Source of the DNA: Chiua virens
Taxonomy: Eukaryota > Basidiomycota > Agaricomycetes > Boletales > Boletaceae
Length of the DNA stretch: 64,000 nt
Assembly (NCBI GenBank): GCA_019787685.1
Contig: JAHNUO010000029.1
Location: 326,494-390,493, forward strand
Reading direction: 5' to 3'
Shown here: piece by piece, positions 36,922-49,352 of the stretch
Layout of the letters: the number at the start of each line of letters is the position of its first letter
Numbering within the stretch: position 1 is the first letter of the stretch
Translations under genes and position numbers: made by a program
Notes under the pieces: model-generated
What the model saw: the letters and a program-made list of their open reading frames with translations, nothing else
What the model was told of the DNA's origin: nothing
Databases searched by the model: none

Positions 36922-37341
36922 TGTTACGATATCAACTTTTCCTTCCTTAACGGATTCCACTTTCAACTTATTCTAAAGATACATGCCTCATGCCAAGGCT
37001 GTTCAAAGGAACACATCCGATTGGCTGCCACATTATCACACACTTACGCTTCTATTTATTCATTTCCCTTATCACTGACTCATACCGGGCAGTACAAGGC
37101 TATGCTCTTATCTATGACTCATATCTATTTACACCTTATCAACCAATAGGGTCTTGTATGGTTATCTATGTAGTTCGTACTCAGATTAGAAGTCTGACAT
37201 CCATGTAGTATATAAACCCCATGAATCTAAGCCAGAGGACTCTAACAAAGTTCTCTTGGAGTTTTTGCCTCTTCACTGGACTGAACCCCCTTTTCACTCA
37301 ACCACTACTTTAACAGTCTAGTTTTGTTCTAGGTTGTTTCA
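36922..37341 (+). mobile_element. LTR, about 420 bp, same family, no duplication
   Basis: Starts TGTTACGATATCAACTTTTC and ends CTAGGTTGTTTCA. The flanks GTTGT and TTAGA do not match, so it may be the product of recombination between two elements or the border of a deleted element. Confidence 0.8.
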
Positions 37342-37556
37342 TTAGAACTTTGTTGTTATCTTCACCATCGACAAACTACTGTCAAGTTTCCAACCTCGTA
37401 ACACAGCCGCGCCCAAGTAAGTCACAAACTTGAAAAGTAGTTGGAACATCTGCTCCCAATAAGTCGATTTGCAAAAGACTCAAGGTCTATAGCATACGCA
37501 GAAGCAGATAGCGCACCCTTGACCAGAACGGGAGCCTTAACTAACTTGCCAAATCA

Positions 37557-38141
37557 GTGTCTCATTCATCACTCCCACTCTCTATCATTGCTGCCACACA
37601 GGAGGCTTTCCCAGGTCTTGAGAACACACCTTACATTCTTGATGCCACCTACCTCACCAAAGTCGTTGCCTTAGAAGACTTAGACCCCAAAGACCGGACA
37701 GACACCAAGATCTTCCATGCCTTACTAGGCCACTTGATAGGAGACTACGCATCCCTATCAGACTATGAGTCAACCCGGTCCGACAGTCCGGAATTGAGAT
37801 ATCCAACTGAGGAAGTTGAGATAAAGTGTGAATATTTTCCCGCTCCCCTTCCTGAAAGAGAACCATTGATCGCTCTGAAAAGAGAGGAATCATCACCACT
37901 ACTGGAACTTATGCCGAGTAGAGCTTCATCTGAGGAAAGTTTAGGAGACCCTAATGATTGGTTCCCACCCAGAGAAGTAGAGAGAATAGCCAAGCTGTAC
38001 AGAGACGCAGAGCAGAAAGACGATTCAGGGCTAACCAGATCCCATCTTGCATCCACCCATACTCACAGTACAACATTTTCGAGTTCCCCTCACTCAGGCC
38101 TCGTAATACCCTCAAAACCCCTACCAAATACCTTTAGATAG
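37557..38141 (+). CDS. Unrecognised acidic ORF
   Basis: A 194-residue open frame (ATG 37557, TAG 38139-38141) with a believable protein composition: a short N-terminal part (FPGLENTPYILDATYLTKVV), HALLGHLIGDYASLSDYEST, then a Glu/Pro/Ser-rich acidic tail. It lies between an LTR of one family (ends 37341) and a reversed LTR of another (ends 38805), so it is probably part of a retroelement internal region, but I recognise no Gag, protease or other domain. The codon use (more C/G) differs from the surrounding AT-rich relics. Function unknown. Confidence 0.4.
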   Translation: MSHSSLPLSIIAATQEAFPGLENTPYILDATYLTKVVALEDLDPKDRTDTKIFHALLGHLIGDYASLSDYESTRSDSPELRYPTEEVEIKCEYFPAPLPEREPLIALKREESSPLLELMPSRASSEESLGDPNDWFPPREVERIAKLYRDAEQKDDSGLTRSHLASTHTHSTTFSSSPHSGLVIPSKPLPNTFR

Positions 38142-38149
38142 AAATTTTA

Positions 38150-38805
38150 TGTCTTGGGAATGACTGTTTGTATAGGTGGATAGGCAGATGTTCCTGATGT
38201 GTCATGGTGAAGGTAATGAAACCCGGCTGTAGTGCAATATACTCAGGGGGATTGAAAGAATAGAAAAGAGGGTGAAGGAATGCGATTCCATTCAACCCAG
38301 GGACAACACTGAGTTGGTGAACAACGAGAAATGGTTTTTGAGTAGTCCGAGATGAATCTGGGGTGAATCCAGATTAAAACGGATAGAAAAGCGGATGCAG
38401 CAGTCCGATCCAGATTGAGAAAATACGAGGAGAGCAAGAGAAAATGAACATCGACCGAAAACGATGTGAGACAGATGCACATGGGCAAAGCTACTGTATT
38501 TTTTTCAATACAGTGAATTTATAGTCCTCAGGAATACCCTCAGACTTGTCCTAAGTAAGGATAATGATAAAAAAAGAAGGTTTTCGTACGGTATAAAGTT
38601 TGAGAGGCACCTGAATGTCCCTGCAAGGGCTGCGTGACATGGTCTAGCCAATGCTAAGTACGAATAAGGAGCATCAAAAATAAAATAAAAGAGTCATACA
38701 GCAATCCGGATGAGTTCACACAAGCAGACAGATCAGGATTGGGATTGGGTGACAACAGGGTGCAGAAACGTGCTATGCGAGCACAGGGAATACCTATTCC
38801 CTACA
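38150..38805 (-). mobile_element. Reversed LTR-like block
   Basis: Its complement starts TGTAGGGAATAGGTATTCCC at 38805 and contains GGACTATAAATTCACTG (near 38520), the same layout as the LTR at 29169. The left border is not defined. Lies downstream of the acidic ORF. Confidence 0.55.
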
Positions 38806-38999
38806 ACGGGCATGTGACTGAGTGAAAGGAAGTTCAACAACAGGAAATATTCATTATCTCCCATGATTGCTCTGGCAATGCCACAAATTGGTACCATGTG
38901 TGGTGCAGTCCATTTTCAAAGGATGGCACATGAATGGAGAGATGGAGAGGGCCATGTAGGTCCTACAATCAGTGACCACATGTGAGTATAAGTACATAA

Positions 39000-40460
39000 G
39001 TGCTATCTTTTGACCCTCTTTACTTATTACTAATGTTTTTGATCATATCCAAGAAGAAAGTAATATATGATTTGTGCAAGGCTGTCCTTGGTTGTAATCC
39101 AAGCTGCAAACCTTTACAAATGCCCAAAGATGCAACATGTACTCATCAAACTTCCAGTAGCTTGGTTGAAGGCAAGATTGGGCAGCAATACCACTCAAGG
39201 AACATTAATGCAAACTACATCAAATGCTGCCAATGCAGAGCAATCTACCAGTATGGATATTAATGGCAGGCACTATGCATTGTATACAGTAAAAATTTGA
39301 CTTTAGTTTTGTAGAGGTGGGGCCACAGCCTTTTATGGTGTCAAAGGACTACTGTAGCTTCTGTGGTGACTTTATGGGCCAGAGGAGACATGTCTGCAAT
39401 GACTGCAGTGCATGGGTATGCAAGCAATCAAAGAAACATGGAAATGGGTGTATTTACTACAGGATAGTATGAGCTGATGTTGTGTTTCACTGCCTGGTGT
39501 GTAATGCAAAGCACTGGCATGCACTGGGAAATCCTTCTGATAATGGCATTCTGGTAAATCCTTCTGACAACAGTGTTCCAATAAATCCCCCAAGTAGTGG
39601 CATTCCAGTAAGTGCTGCTGATCCACACATCTAGCTCTGGTGAACATCCCTAACTGGAAAGCAGAAAGTATGGTTTCATCAGATATGGGGGGAGAAAGCA
39701 GGTGAAGCTCACATATGGCCTCTTGTGCTCATTAACATCAGGCTGCATAACAGTGTGGAGACCTTTATTTCCAATGCATTGAAGCTGCACTTCAGCAGTA
39801 TCTAGCATCTCCAGAAAATGTGCCTTCCACACTCTCAACTGCTCATTATCACTCTCTCCAGCTGCTATTCATCAACATGTGCCTGAAACCATATGGGTAG
39901 CCAGGGTCCCTCAGAGAAATGGACTGAGTCTTGCCAGATCAGTAGAGTTGAAGCTACCTGCGAACATGTTCATCATCATAGATATTCACTCTAACACTTT
40001 TATGGGCAGTCTGCAATGGGTGGGAGGCCATTTGTTACCACAAACTGCCCTCAGAAGTGAGGTCCTCTCTGAGTTCTGTGGAATGGCTTTCTTGGATAGA
40101 ATGATGCAGGCTGCCATGGTTGCCAGCAGCTTTCCACCACCCCAACAAAAGTGTTGGTATAAAGATTGCCCTTTCCTCTGAGGGGGATGGAGGGGGCTAT
40201 TGCTTGCCACCTGTGGACCTGCAGTTTACATTCAGGAGAGGTTCTTGGATCTCAAATGGTTGGTTGAACGGTAAAATTTCTGACACCCTAGTTCTTGCTT
40301 GCTGCTTAACAAGTATGCTTTCCAAGGGGCTTATTTGACTTTGTGTTGGCATTTGCAGGCTCATCCACAATTTCAAACTTTGCAAGGGTGGTGGGTTGAA
40401 ATCTAAACCTCTTACAGATGAACAGCATTATGCTCATCTACAGGGAGAGAGGCAGTGATG
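39000..40460 (+). pseudogene. Decayed gene of an unrecognised family, copy 1 (zinc-binding segment)
   Basis: Plus-strand pieces in changing frames: QHVLIKLPVAWLKARLGSNT (about 39130); then FVEVGPQPFMVSKDYCSFCG with RRHVCNDCSAWVC and GCIYYR (39305-39468), a CxxC...CxxC...C cluster that should bind zinc; then NMFIIIDIHSNTFMGSLQW (39965) with GLLLATCGPAVY (40195), and finally FDFVLAFAGSSTISNFARVV (about 40335-40395). The order of hydrophobic strand motifs resembles an alpha/beta domain. Stops, shifts and the reversed LTR at 40524 show it is dead. A relative of the last segment is at about 48540-48840. I cannot name the family. Confidence 0.45.
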
Positions 40461-40523
40461 TGATGTGCGGGCACATAGGGCTGCATTCTCTCCCACTGAG
40501 AGCCTGGGGGTTTGAGTTCAGGG

Positions 40524-41120
40524 TGTAACAACCTAGAACAAAAGATGAACCTGCAGATGGTTGTAAGAGTTGCAGATAGTGATATGCACTATATTCAGTG
40601 CTAGGTTCTATCCAGTGAGGCAAGAACTATGGAGGGAGCCTTTCTGAGAGAAGAAGAGGGAAATCCCAAAGGTGAACTTTAGAGTTCCCTTGGTATTGCA
40701 TTCACATCTTATATACTAAAGTACAATTGGAGTTCTAATCTGAGTATGAACTATGTAGATAAGCAAACAATATCCCATTAGATGATAAGGTGTGAAATAG
40801 ATGAGGCATAGATAAAAAACATAAGGAGTACATGAGGTTGTACAGGTATCTGGCAGTTATGAGTCATAAGGAATCATAGATAAGAGAACATGCATTATAT
40901 GTATAGTAGCATAGGTATGCACTGCTTTAAGAGTCAGTGTGAGTCATGATTAATGAATTGTGTGAATACATATGTTGAGCATGTGTTATGGGTTGGTATG
41001 ATGTGAGAGAATATGGCAGCCAATCAGATATAATACTGAGTATAGCCTTAGCATGAGGCAAGATATGCCATGATAGATAATGATCTTGAATAAGGAATGG
41101 TGAAAGAAAGTGAGGTGTTA
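40524..41120 (-). mobile_element. Reversed LTR, about 597 bp, duplication CAGGG
   Basis: Plus strand starts TGTAACAACCTAGAACAAAA and ends GAGGTGTTA; CAGGG lies at 40519-40523 and 41121-41125. Relative of the 30860/52607 family (shared ATGAGGCA, AATCAGAT and GTTCTAGGTTGTT words) but divergent and longer. Confidence 0.78.
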
Positions 41121-43640
41121 CAGGGCCTGGGCCAAGGGAGGGTATAGGCCTTCTCCATATGACTTTATTGTCAAGGATAATGATATGGGAGTGCAGATGA
41201 CTGTGGGTGGCAGTCAGCTGCACTGAAGGCAGCCAACCTGAATGGGCTCATTTCAGACTGAGCAGTGTGGTGCCAAAAGTCTTTTGGCATGACTACCCAC
41301 CATCTGAGAAACTGAAGGACATTTTTTTGTCAGGGTTATGAAGAGTAAAGCAGGGTTAAAACAATTGGAATGCACACACTAGACCTTTTGATGTTCTTTG
41401 CTGTTGTACAAACTTAGGGTTTGATGAGCATAGGGAATGGCACCACATCTGACCAGTGAACTAATACATTTGTGTCCCCCTTAATTCTTTACAAGCAACC
41501 CTTCAGATTCAATATAGCACCTTATGTGCATGATTAATAAGCAATGTAGGACAGTACCACATACCATGCTGCAGCGCTGCATCTCACAAACTCTCAACAC
41601 TTGGAGAGTGCTGTGCTCCGCTGGCAATGACCTTGTTTACAGTACCTGGTTGTAAGCAATCCAGCCATATTTTACTGCCCAGAGTGAATTATAGCACCAT
41701 TTTCCTATTAGCAACTACTACTGTTAGAATGCAACATTGATATGGCATGCCATATCAATGTTGCATACTTGTCACCATCAGAAGGCCATGTACCTTGCCA
41801 ACCGAGGCTTCAAATGGGACTGGAATCATCGCAGATAAGGACCACCATCAATAGAACAGCCTTCACACTGTTGAAAGTTTGGGCTTGCCACACAAGCAAA
41901 TCAATGTCTAGGCTCACAAAAACTATCTCAATTGGCTTCATTTGATAGAAATTATTTTACCTTGTGAAATTTTGAGAAGAAGTTTAGAGGCAGGATTTTT
42001 TTTTGAAAATCTGTCCAGTTCTAGACAGTTGGGAACCTTTCTGTCAAAAACTGTCCAGATAATGGTTGGTTTGCTGATGACGGTTCCTGTTGGCTGGACA
42101 CAATAGCACACTTGGGCATATGGTCCAGCCAGTGTATATGTGTGCAACAGCAGGGTTAACAACACAGCAGTCACCCAATCGAAAAAGTGCTCACTGCCCT
42201 AGCTGCCACAAGTGCTTGACTCCATCTGCTGCCACAATGACTACTAGCCTGTCTTCAATTTCAAATTGTTCTATTTCTTAGCACTGAGGCCAAGACACAG
42301 TTGATGTTGTAACTTGCCATTGTCTGTTCACAAGTAAAGCTAGCGAAGAGTGAGTGTAGCAACCATCAGAGAGTGCAAGCACAGTGATGGTATGGAGAGA
42401 TGCACCTATGTCAATGACTTGGAGACCCATTACAGTGGCATAGTGGGTTTTTACAGGACCTGACCACAGTGGTGCTGGATGGGTGCTGGACATGATTCAA
42501 GGGGAGAAGAATGGTGGCCCTGAGATGCACTCAGTGAGATGGCCTAAAATCTCACCTGCACTGACTTGTGATCCAGCCTCTAACAGGGATGCTGAAGACT
42601 TTGAAGCCCCTGTAAACTACTGCACCTATGCAACAAATGCATAGGAAGAGAGGAATGCTTGGATTTGTGACAAGCATGGCAAAGGCAGGGAAAAAATAAG
42701 TAAAAGTGAAAGGGGTGTATAGAGAAATCAGCTGGACTCCTGCCAAGACATGATATTTGAGATTCAATGCAGCACCAGTTTTAGTGAGGTGGAACATTGT
42801 CCGTGACAGTGGATTTCTCAATAGCAGTGCTATTCATTTGTAAGATTAGCACTCAAAGTAATGGCTGAAGGGGTTGCTGAATGAGGGCAAGGTTGGTCCA
42901 GGTAGTTGGAGCTGTTCACAGGTATGTGTCTCCTGGGCTAAGAAAGAGCATGGCATGAAAAGAACAGTGACACACATGCACCTGGGAAGAGCAATGGTGG
43001 CCAGGAGTGAAGAGGCAAAACAACAACTGCTGCATGTAGGATGCACTGCAGAGCAGATCATGGTATCACAACATTCAATGAGGATTGGGAGTGTTTGTAA
43101 CTACAGCCAAACAAAGCTTGTAATCAAATGCATTTTGGTTCAATCCAAGCCCCTACCAGACTTGAAGCTCGAAGCTTGAAGAATAGACATTGATGATGTG
43201 CCTACATGGTCAACTGAGCCCACTGTTATATATGTTACAGCAAGCTCTGGATCCATCCACAATGAACATTAAAGATTGAATGCTGAACTAGGCAGGGTTG
43301 AGTAAACCAACCCTGTCACAGGCACTGGTCCGCTTGTTTGTCTGTAAACTAGAAAAGGGCAAGTGTAGGCTATGGAGTGGGACAGCTTCACAGGGAAGAA
43401 GAGGGATACTCTGGGACACAATGTCCAAGTTGAGGGACTGAAGCAGTGGGAATTTTGCAGGTTGGCCATCACATGCTGTTTTTTTGCTATCATGGGGTCT
43501 AACATTATAATATTGGCCATAAAGGGTACATAGTGGTGCTGCAGCAGGGTAGTTGCTGAACCAATGTGCCAGGGTCAGCCCTTCTGGTACAGCAACTCCT
43601 GCACTCAAAATGTTGCCTAGGTGACAGGCAGGAATGGTGG
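41121..43640. other. Unassigned AT-rich DNA with short coding-like pieces
   Basis: No gene can be supported. Pieces with some coding character: plus 42874-43179 (KKEHGMKRTVTHMHLGRAMV) and minus 43671-43288; neither matches a family I know. Contains the palindrome at 41730. Likely old transposon debris. Confidence 0.35.
41730..41765. repeat. 36-bp perfect palindrome
   Basis: TGCAACATTGATATGGCA followed directly by its exact reverse complement, no loop. Too long to be chance in a 64-kb window; could fold as a cruciform or hairpin RNA. Confidence 0.9.
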
Positions 43641-44760
43641 TAAATGCATGCTCTAATGACTCAGATCTCACTCAGGGTCCACCTGGCGATGGGACGCATG
43701 CTATGCCATGGGCATGCAATATGCTGCCATAGAGGGTGGTAGTAGCCCTCCAGCTCAGGCTGAAAGGGTGAATACTGCATCACATAGCATCCACTAATGC
43801 AAATTCTCATTGTGTTACAATCACACAATATACTATCCTAATCCCTCTATTTTTTTGCCTATTTTTCCATATTTTTCCCTTTGCATTTGAACTTGCTATA
43901 AGCATTCCATTCCTTCCGAGTTTCCGAGTTTCCGGAGTTTCCGAAATTCCCACGCTCTCGGAAACTCCGGAACTGAACACTTAGCAAATACAAAGTGATA
44001 TATGATTGAAATACATTGACCCATGCCTTGCTATGGTCTAGAACCACTAACCCTTGACCAGCCTAGACCATACAAGCCCTCAGACACCCTCTAGACTCAT
44101 AGTATGTCATTCCATTCTACACATGCTCACCTCATGCCTACCATCATATCCATTCCTCCTCATGTCTATGATGCAATTACATTCTATGGCTATGTATTCT
44201 AGATCCATATACCCTATACCCATTCAAACCCTTGTCCCATAGCATAGCATATCTATAGATTTACCTTACACTTGTACAAACAGTAGAATAGTATAAAAGG
44301 GACATCCCCAACTCACTGAAGGACCCAGTCTTGTCCTTCTGGAGTTTCCCCAAGCCTCTCTAGTCACACAGACTTGCTTTCATTGTCCTTCCAGCAAATA
44401 ACTTAAGCCTGTAAAGGTTTGGTTGTTTCACATTGCTGGCTTAACAACTGCCAACATGCACTGGTGCTAATGGGCACATACTCAAATGACTTGGATCTTG
44501 CAACCTATCTAATGATGGGACGCATGCCACAAAGCTCATCCAACAGGTAGGATGTAGATGCCACACACCACTACTCATTGCAGAGTGGTGGAAACCGTCC
44601 AGGCTGCAAGGCACACTGGTGGGGTGACCTGTGTATTGCACAGCATCTACTAACATGGATGGGCCATGGACACTGGTGAGCATGCACTCTGATGACTCAG
44701 ATCTTGTGACCCACCCAATGATGAGGTGTATGTCACAAAAAAAGAACTAAATGAAGCACT
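43640..44760. repeat. Tandem repeat of about 200 bp, three copies, split by an LTR
   Basis: Copies can be aligned on the words ATGACTCAGATCT / ATGACTTGGATCT / ATGACTCAGATCT at about 43655, 44484 and 44695, each followed by a GATGGGACGCATG-like word, and on CATCCACTAATG / CATCTACTAACATG. With the 623-bp LTR insertion removed, spacing is about 200-220 bp. Confidence 0.6.
43813..44430 (+). mobile_element. Solo LTR of the chromovirus family, 618 bp, duplication CATTG
   Basis: Starts TGTTACAATCACACAATATA and ends GGTTTGGTTGTTTCA, with CATTG at 43808-43812 and 44431-44435. Same family as the split LTR at 25348-28613; it shows the undisturbed sequence at the copia-like insertion site. The GAGTTTCCGGAGTTTCCG ... 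CGGAAACTCCGGAA block (43917-43973) forms a hairpin. Confidence 0.95.
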
Positions 44761-47500
44761 GAGCAGAAGATTTAACCACAGAGGATAAAGATGAACAAAT
44801 ATGTTAAATCATCACCATACCATAATAATCTCATCAAGTTGAATTCCTTCACTTTTGCTTGGTACCATATAAACCTCATAATGTACACAGTATCAATAGT
44901 ATCAATGCTTTCAACTGATATTTACAGATCCTTAGTCTTGAGCCATTCTAGGAAAGCACTTATTTGCTTCATGTGTTCACCCAAATTTCCTATAATGGCT
45001 TGAGACTAACAGATACTCTAGTCTCAAAGCATCCATTTTAGTACACTCACCACACTTGGGATCTACCAACTACCAAAACAGCTAGTCTCAAATTTAGGAG
45101 GCAGCAGGCTATGCCTGAATGTGTTTTGGTAGCCAGCAGATCCTGAAAGGACAGGTTGGTGGCAAGATCATCCTCTGAATCGGCCCTGGATGTCCTGGAC
45201 TGGGCAGGGTCAAAATTGGATGTTGGAGATTGGTTCACTTGATTGCCAAGAGAGGTATTTGAACAATCTCCTTTGTCTCTTGTCACCCATGGCTGCAGAT
45301 CATGTGTTTTTCATCCTATCATTTCTAACTCATTGTTAACTCCTTTATATATGGTGCCAAACAGATCTTTGTGATCTGATAACCAATCCACCTATCGTTA
45401 TAGGATGTTTGGACACTCCTTTCTCTCTGGTTCATGAAAAATTGTGTTCCTGAAAATAGAGCATCTGCAACCATTGCCCCCCTTTTGGACGCTCTGAGAC
45501 AACAACTGCAGAAACTACTTGTGGGCCTTTCTGTTCCCTGCAAAGGAATGCTGCAGCACTTAAACTGTCTGATTCACTAACACAAAAGCAGCTTCTCTCT
45601 GTGCATTCGGAGGCATGTTGCGAGCCATGAAGCGGCAAACCACAACCTACCAGCATCTTCTTATATGCATTTACACAGGCCATTTTCTTTTCTGTATTAT
45701 GATGCATTGTGATCCAAAAACCAAACAGAAGCAATGGGCATCCTTGACCTTAAAAAAAAAGGCCTCATACTTCTCAAAGTCAGAGTTACATATTTGTGAA
45801 GGATGCTGAAACAAGCTGAATATGATGAGGCACGTAGTTGGCAGGAAGCAATGTGTAACAGTTGCGAGAGTGCTCGTATAGGAAGCAAGACCCTAAGGTC
45901 AGCTTGAGTGCAGGGTTATGTGCGTAAAGCACCTGTGCATTCCAATGGTGAAAGGGTAATTCACGAGTGTCAGTGAAGAGACTGCTCAGGCAGAGGAATA
46001 TGGGTAAACGAGTTAATTATCAAACTGGGGAATCCAGTGAGAGCTGGTCCCAGTATATATACTAAATACATATGGCTGTACACTACCGAATAAGGAATGT
46101 AGGTAGGTAAGCATAATTACGAATAGTCTGAGGTATCGGCTACATGAGGCAGCTGTGATGCAGAGGGCGTGTATGAGTTATGGCATTGACCAATAGGATA
46201 TGATCCATATGAGTTAGGTTGGAGCCATGAGGATATGTCATGCATCAATGGAAGGATCTTTGTGCGAGTACACGTGTATGAGGCATGTAATGAAATGGAA
46301 GCGCATGGAGATTAATAACATGCTTGAAGGGTGTGTTGTAATCCTAGACAACATGGTAAACACGTGTCATGAAAAAGTATAGGAGCATGGGAATTGTGAT
46401 CGTAACAGATGCCAATGAATGGAGGTGGTGTGCTCAGCTGGAAATGCATGCAATTTCTCTGCTTCATCACCCATGTTTCACAGTAAGTGACTCAGGCAAA
46501 AAAGGCAACAACACAGATCCAAGTCTGTGCATCTAATGATTCATCTATCTTTACAAAATTTATTACTCAGCTGGTCTGCACACAGTACCTTCACTTTTAT
46601 ATATTTCTTGTTTCTCCACTGGATTTTTAACTGTCTATGCTCAGTGCATGCCAATGTATAGACCCCTAAACTGATGTGCATCATTGTCTGATGGCATAAA
46701 CAATTAATGAAATGAAATCTAACCTCAACAAAAACTCCTTGATGCCAATGCCAACTGTATCTTTTTTCTCTCTGGAACCATGCACATGCAAGCACTCATC
46801 TAACAAATGGGAGAAAGACACGTCATGGTCAAATTGATGGAAACCTTATTCAACAATGAAAGTACAAATATTCATCCTTACCAGTTCAATATTGATGACA
46901 TAGCAGTCAAAGAATTTGAAGGAGTATAGGGCTGGCGCAGCATCAAGATCAATATCTTCCATGAAGAAGTAAATTGCATAGATGCTGCTTCTTGTAAGAA
47001 GTTTGTCATAGGCTATGATGATCACAGCCAAAGCAACAGGAATGAAGAGGATTGTACATGGAAATAGTAGCGTAGCAATTCAGCTAGTCAACCAGTGCAC
47101 CAGCAAACATTCTCTAAACATATTAACAGCTGATGCTTTGCAGATCATTATCACAGCATGCTATTCTCACCTATGAGGTTATTACCATAGCAAATCATTA
47201 AACTCTGCATAGTTTTAAGTTTTTTTGATAAGTGATTCTAATTCTTATGAGAGATGCACACTGTACTGACAATACTTGTAATACTAGATAACATCCATTC
47301 TGCCTTGGGTCCAGGTCTACCTGCCACTGAAACATACCAAGGGTGTTTGTGTTTGTGTCTGACAATAGGCCCATTGATGAAGTGTGAGAATCTATTGTGT
47401 GTTTTTTTAATTATTAGCCTGCTTGGATCAATGCTGCCCCATTCTCTTAATCATGCCCCCTTGACCAGGGCAAATGCGCCACATAAAACAGGCCAGAATT
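44761..47500. other. Unassigned AT-rich DNA around an LTR-like block
   Basis: Apart from the LTR-like block at 45854-46407 I see only short open frames (for example minus 45734-45432, plus 45615-45809) without recognisable domains. Probably transposon debris. Confidence 0.35.
45854..46407 (-). mobile_element. LTR-like block, reversed
   Basis: Ends are TGTAACAG on the left and GATCGTAACA on the right, i.e. TGTTACGATC...CTGTTACA on the minus strand; it contains ATTGACCAATAGGATATGAT and AGTATATATACT in positions like those of the main LTR family. It is higher in GC than its surroundings. No matching 5-bp duplication found, so borders may be off by a few bases. Confidence 0.5.
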
Positions 47501-47519
47501 CAAATGGGTCTGAGCAAGG

Positions 47520-48830
47520 CAGAGCCATCCTATGCCATTCAAGACCCTGCTAATGATCCACAGGTGGCTCTTCAAGCAGTTGCCATGGATATTGACAGAG
47601 GTGAGTTCTAGGCATGCTGTCCATCAGCCCTGCATGATCCAAAGACTGCACTAGACAGTGTGGTAAGTGCGCATGCCCTGCGGCTGCATATCCCAAATAC
47701 ATGCTGCAAAGTGAGTGCAGGGCTGTTATGTGCAAGCAGCCAAGGAAGGATGTACCTGGGTGCATCCCTTTCATGTCAGATACTGCCATCGATTTCCTGT
47801 GTCCCCACTTGTACAAGAATGAAGCAATGCCAGGAGGTGAGCTCATCCTCTGCATTGTGGCAAATAAATGTGCTACCACTCACTCCAAGCAATCAGCCTT
47901 TTGGGGCTATGGTGGGCACTCTCACTCAAAGCTTACATGGCCTGTCATTGACATCAACATTGCACTCTCCATCAAAATCCATTGTAGTGTCTTATTGGTG
48001 TTGAGCTGTAGAGTGAATTTGCTCCACAGCCAGACAATGTGCATCCCTAGATCCACATTGTTCACCTTCTGCTTCTGGTGACATTCAAGCAGTTTTTTCT
48101 TACAGATGTAGGCCTGAGAGTGGGTGGGAACAAGATAGCAGCCTTGTTTTTGCAGCCCACCACAGCCTTTCTTCACCAAGCAGCTGACTGCTGCTATCCA
48201 GGCAATGCCATTATGATTCTTTAGATGCCCTCAAATTCAATTACAGGGGCAGTATGCTATGGCAAAAACAAGGACCTGGTGTTTAGCACCACCCCAGATC
48301 TCTTGGAGGTGTTTCTGGGGAATGATATGAAGCTCACAATGGGTCAGGGAAGCACCAGGGCTAGGATTGCAGGTGAAACCTCTGAATTTGGTTGATTCCA
48401 GGAAGGCATGTTCTTATACAGTGGATGGTGGGGACTAATTGTCCTTGCTGGGGTGCCTGCTATACATGTACCCACATGCAGGGATGAAGCAGTTGCACTG
48501 GTGAAAGGGCAAGTGGACTCTATCTCACACTCTTCACTGATCCCAACTGAAATTTAACAGTGGTCTCTTTGACTTTGTTGCCATATTTGCTTCAAGCAGT
48601 GTGGTGGACACACATACTTATGCTTTGGTGGCAAGCATCATACATGCTGTCATGATCAATAGCCCTATTGAAGGGGATGCTTTGTGGATGGCTTTCACTA
48701 ATGCTATCATGTTCTCTCCCCTTGCTCTCTGAACCTCCCTGATGGTTGTCATCTTCAAGGAACAAGGCACACAGGGGCCTGCAGAATGCAGGCAAATCAC
48801 ATGGCAGGCACCCCCATTTAATGCTTGGGG
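47520..48830 (+). pseudogene. Decayed gene of the unrecognised family, copy 2
   Basis: In several frames: MCKQPRKDVPGCIPFMSDTA (47729-) with FLCPHLYKNEAMPGGELIL and SAFWGYGGHSHSKLTWP, then about 48545-48830 FDFVAIFASSSVVDTHTYAL with HAVMINSPIEGDALWMAFTN. The FDFV-FA-SS start corresponds to FDFVLAFAGSS of copy 1. Stops and shifts throughout. Truncated on the right by the LTR at 48831. Confidence 0.4.
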
Positions 48831-49352
48831 TGTTCAATAACTCCAGTACGATCTCTCTCCGGACACAACTCCTGACTCTTGGACTTCACACTTAGAACTT
48901 CTCATTTCCTCTTGTCTCCTTTCATACTAGCATTACATTTGTAATACTCTCAAATCCCATGTCTTACTTAACAACACAGCTCTGGCTTCTGTATACCTCA
49001 CTTCAGTTACATACTTTTCCGACATCCTGTCTTACTCAGTTTCTTACTCACTCCATTACTAATCTCTATTCTCCTCCAAGTATATAAACTATACTGCTCG
49101 ACTTTGTAACCTCAGTCTGAATATTAGTTTTCTACCATCTATTCCTCTGAACTCCATAAGACCTCGATGATCTTATCTTTGCTCGACTTCACTTTGGTGT
49201 TAAGTCTGACCTCTGACCTCTGACCTCTGTTCTCTGAAATAAAGGACAGACTTTTGACAAGGGTGCACCACACATGGTGAAGCCAAGTCCCTCCAACCAC
49301 AGCTAACTCCAGAGTTCCAGAGTTCACACCCTGAGTAGACCTGGCCTTAACA
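48831..49352 (+). mobile_element. LTR, about 522 bp (family of 51774), with CTGACCT expansion
   Basis: Starts TGTTCAATAACTCCAGTACG, ends CTGGCCTTAACA; GTATATAAACTATACTG at 49080 is the promoter box. Matches 51774-52349 along its length. At 49205-49233 it has three to four copies of CTGACCT, where the other copy has none. No target duplication found. Confidence 0.78.

Noticed and set aside
39305..39470. Assignment of the Cys cluster to KDZ or other named transposases
   Set aside because: I could not find the catalytic context of such transposases in the neighbouring segments.
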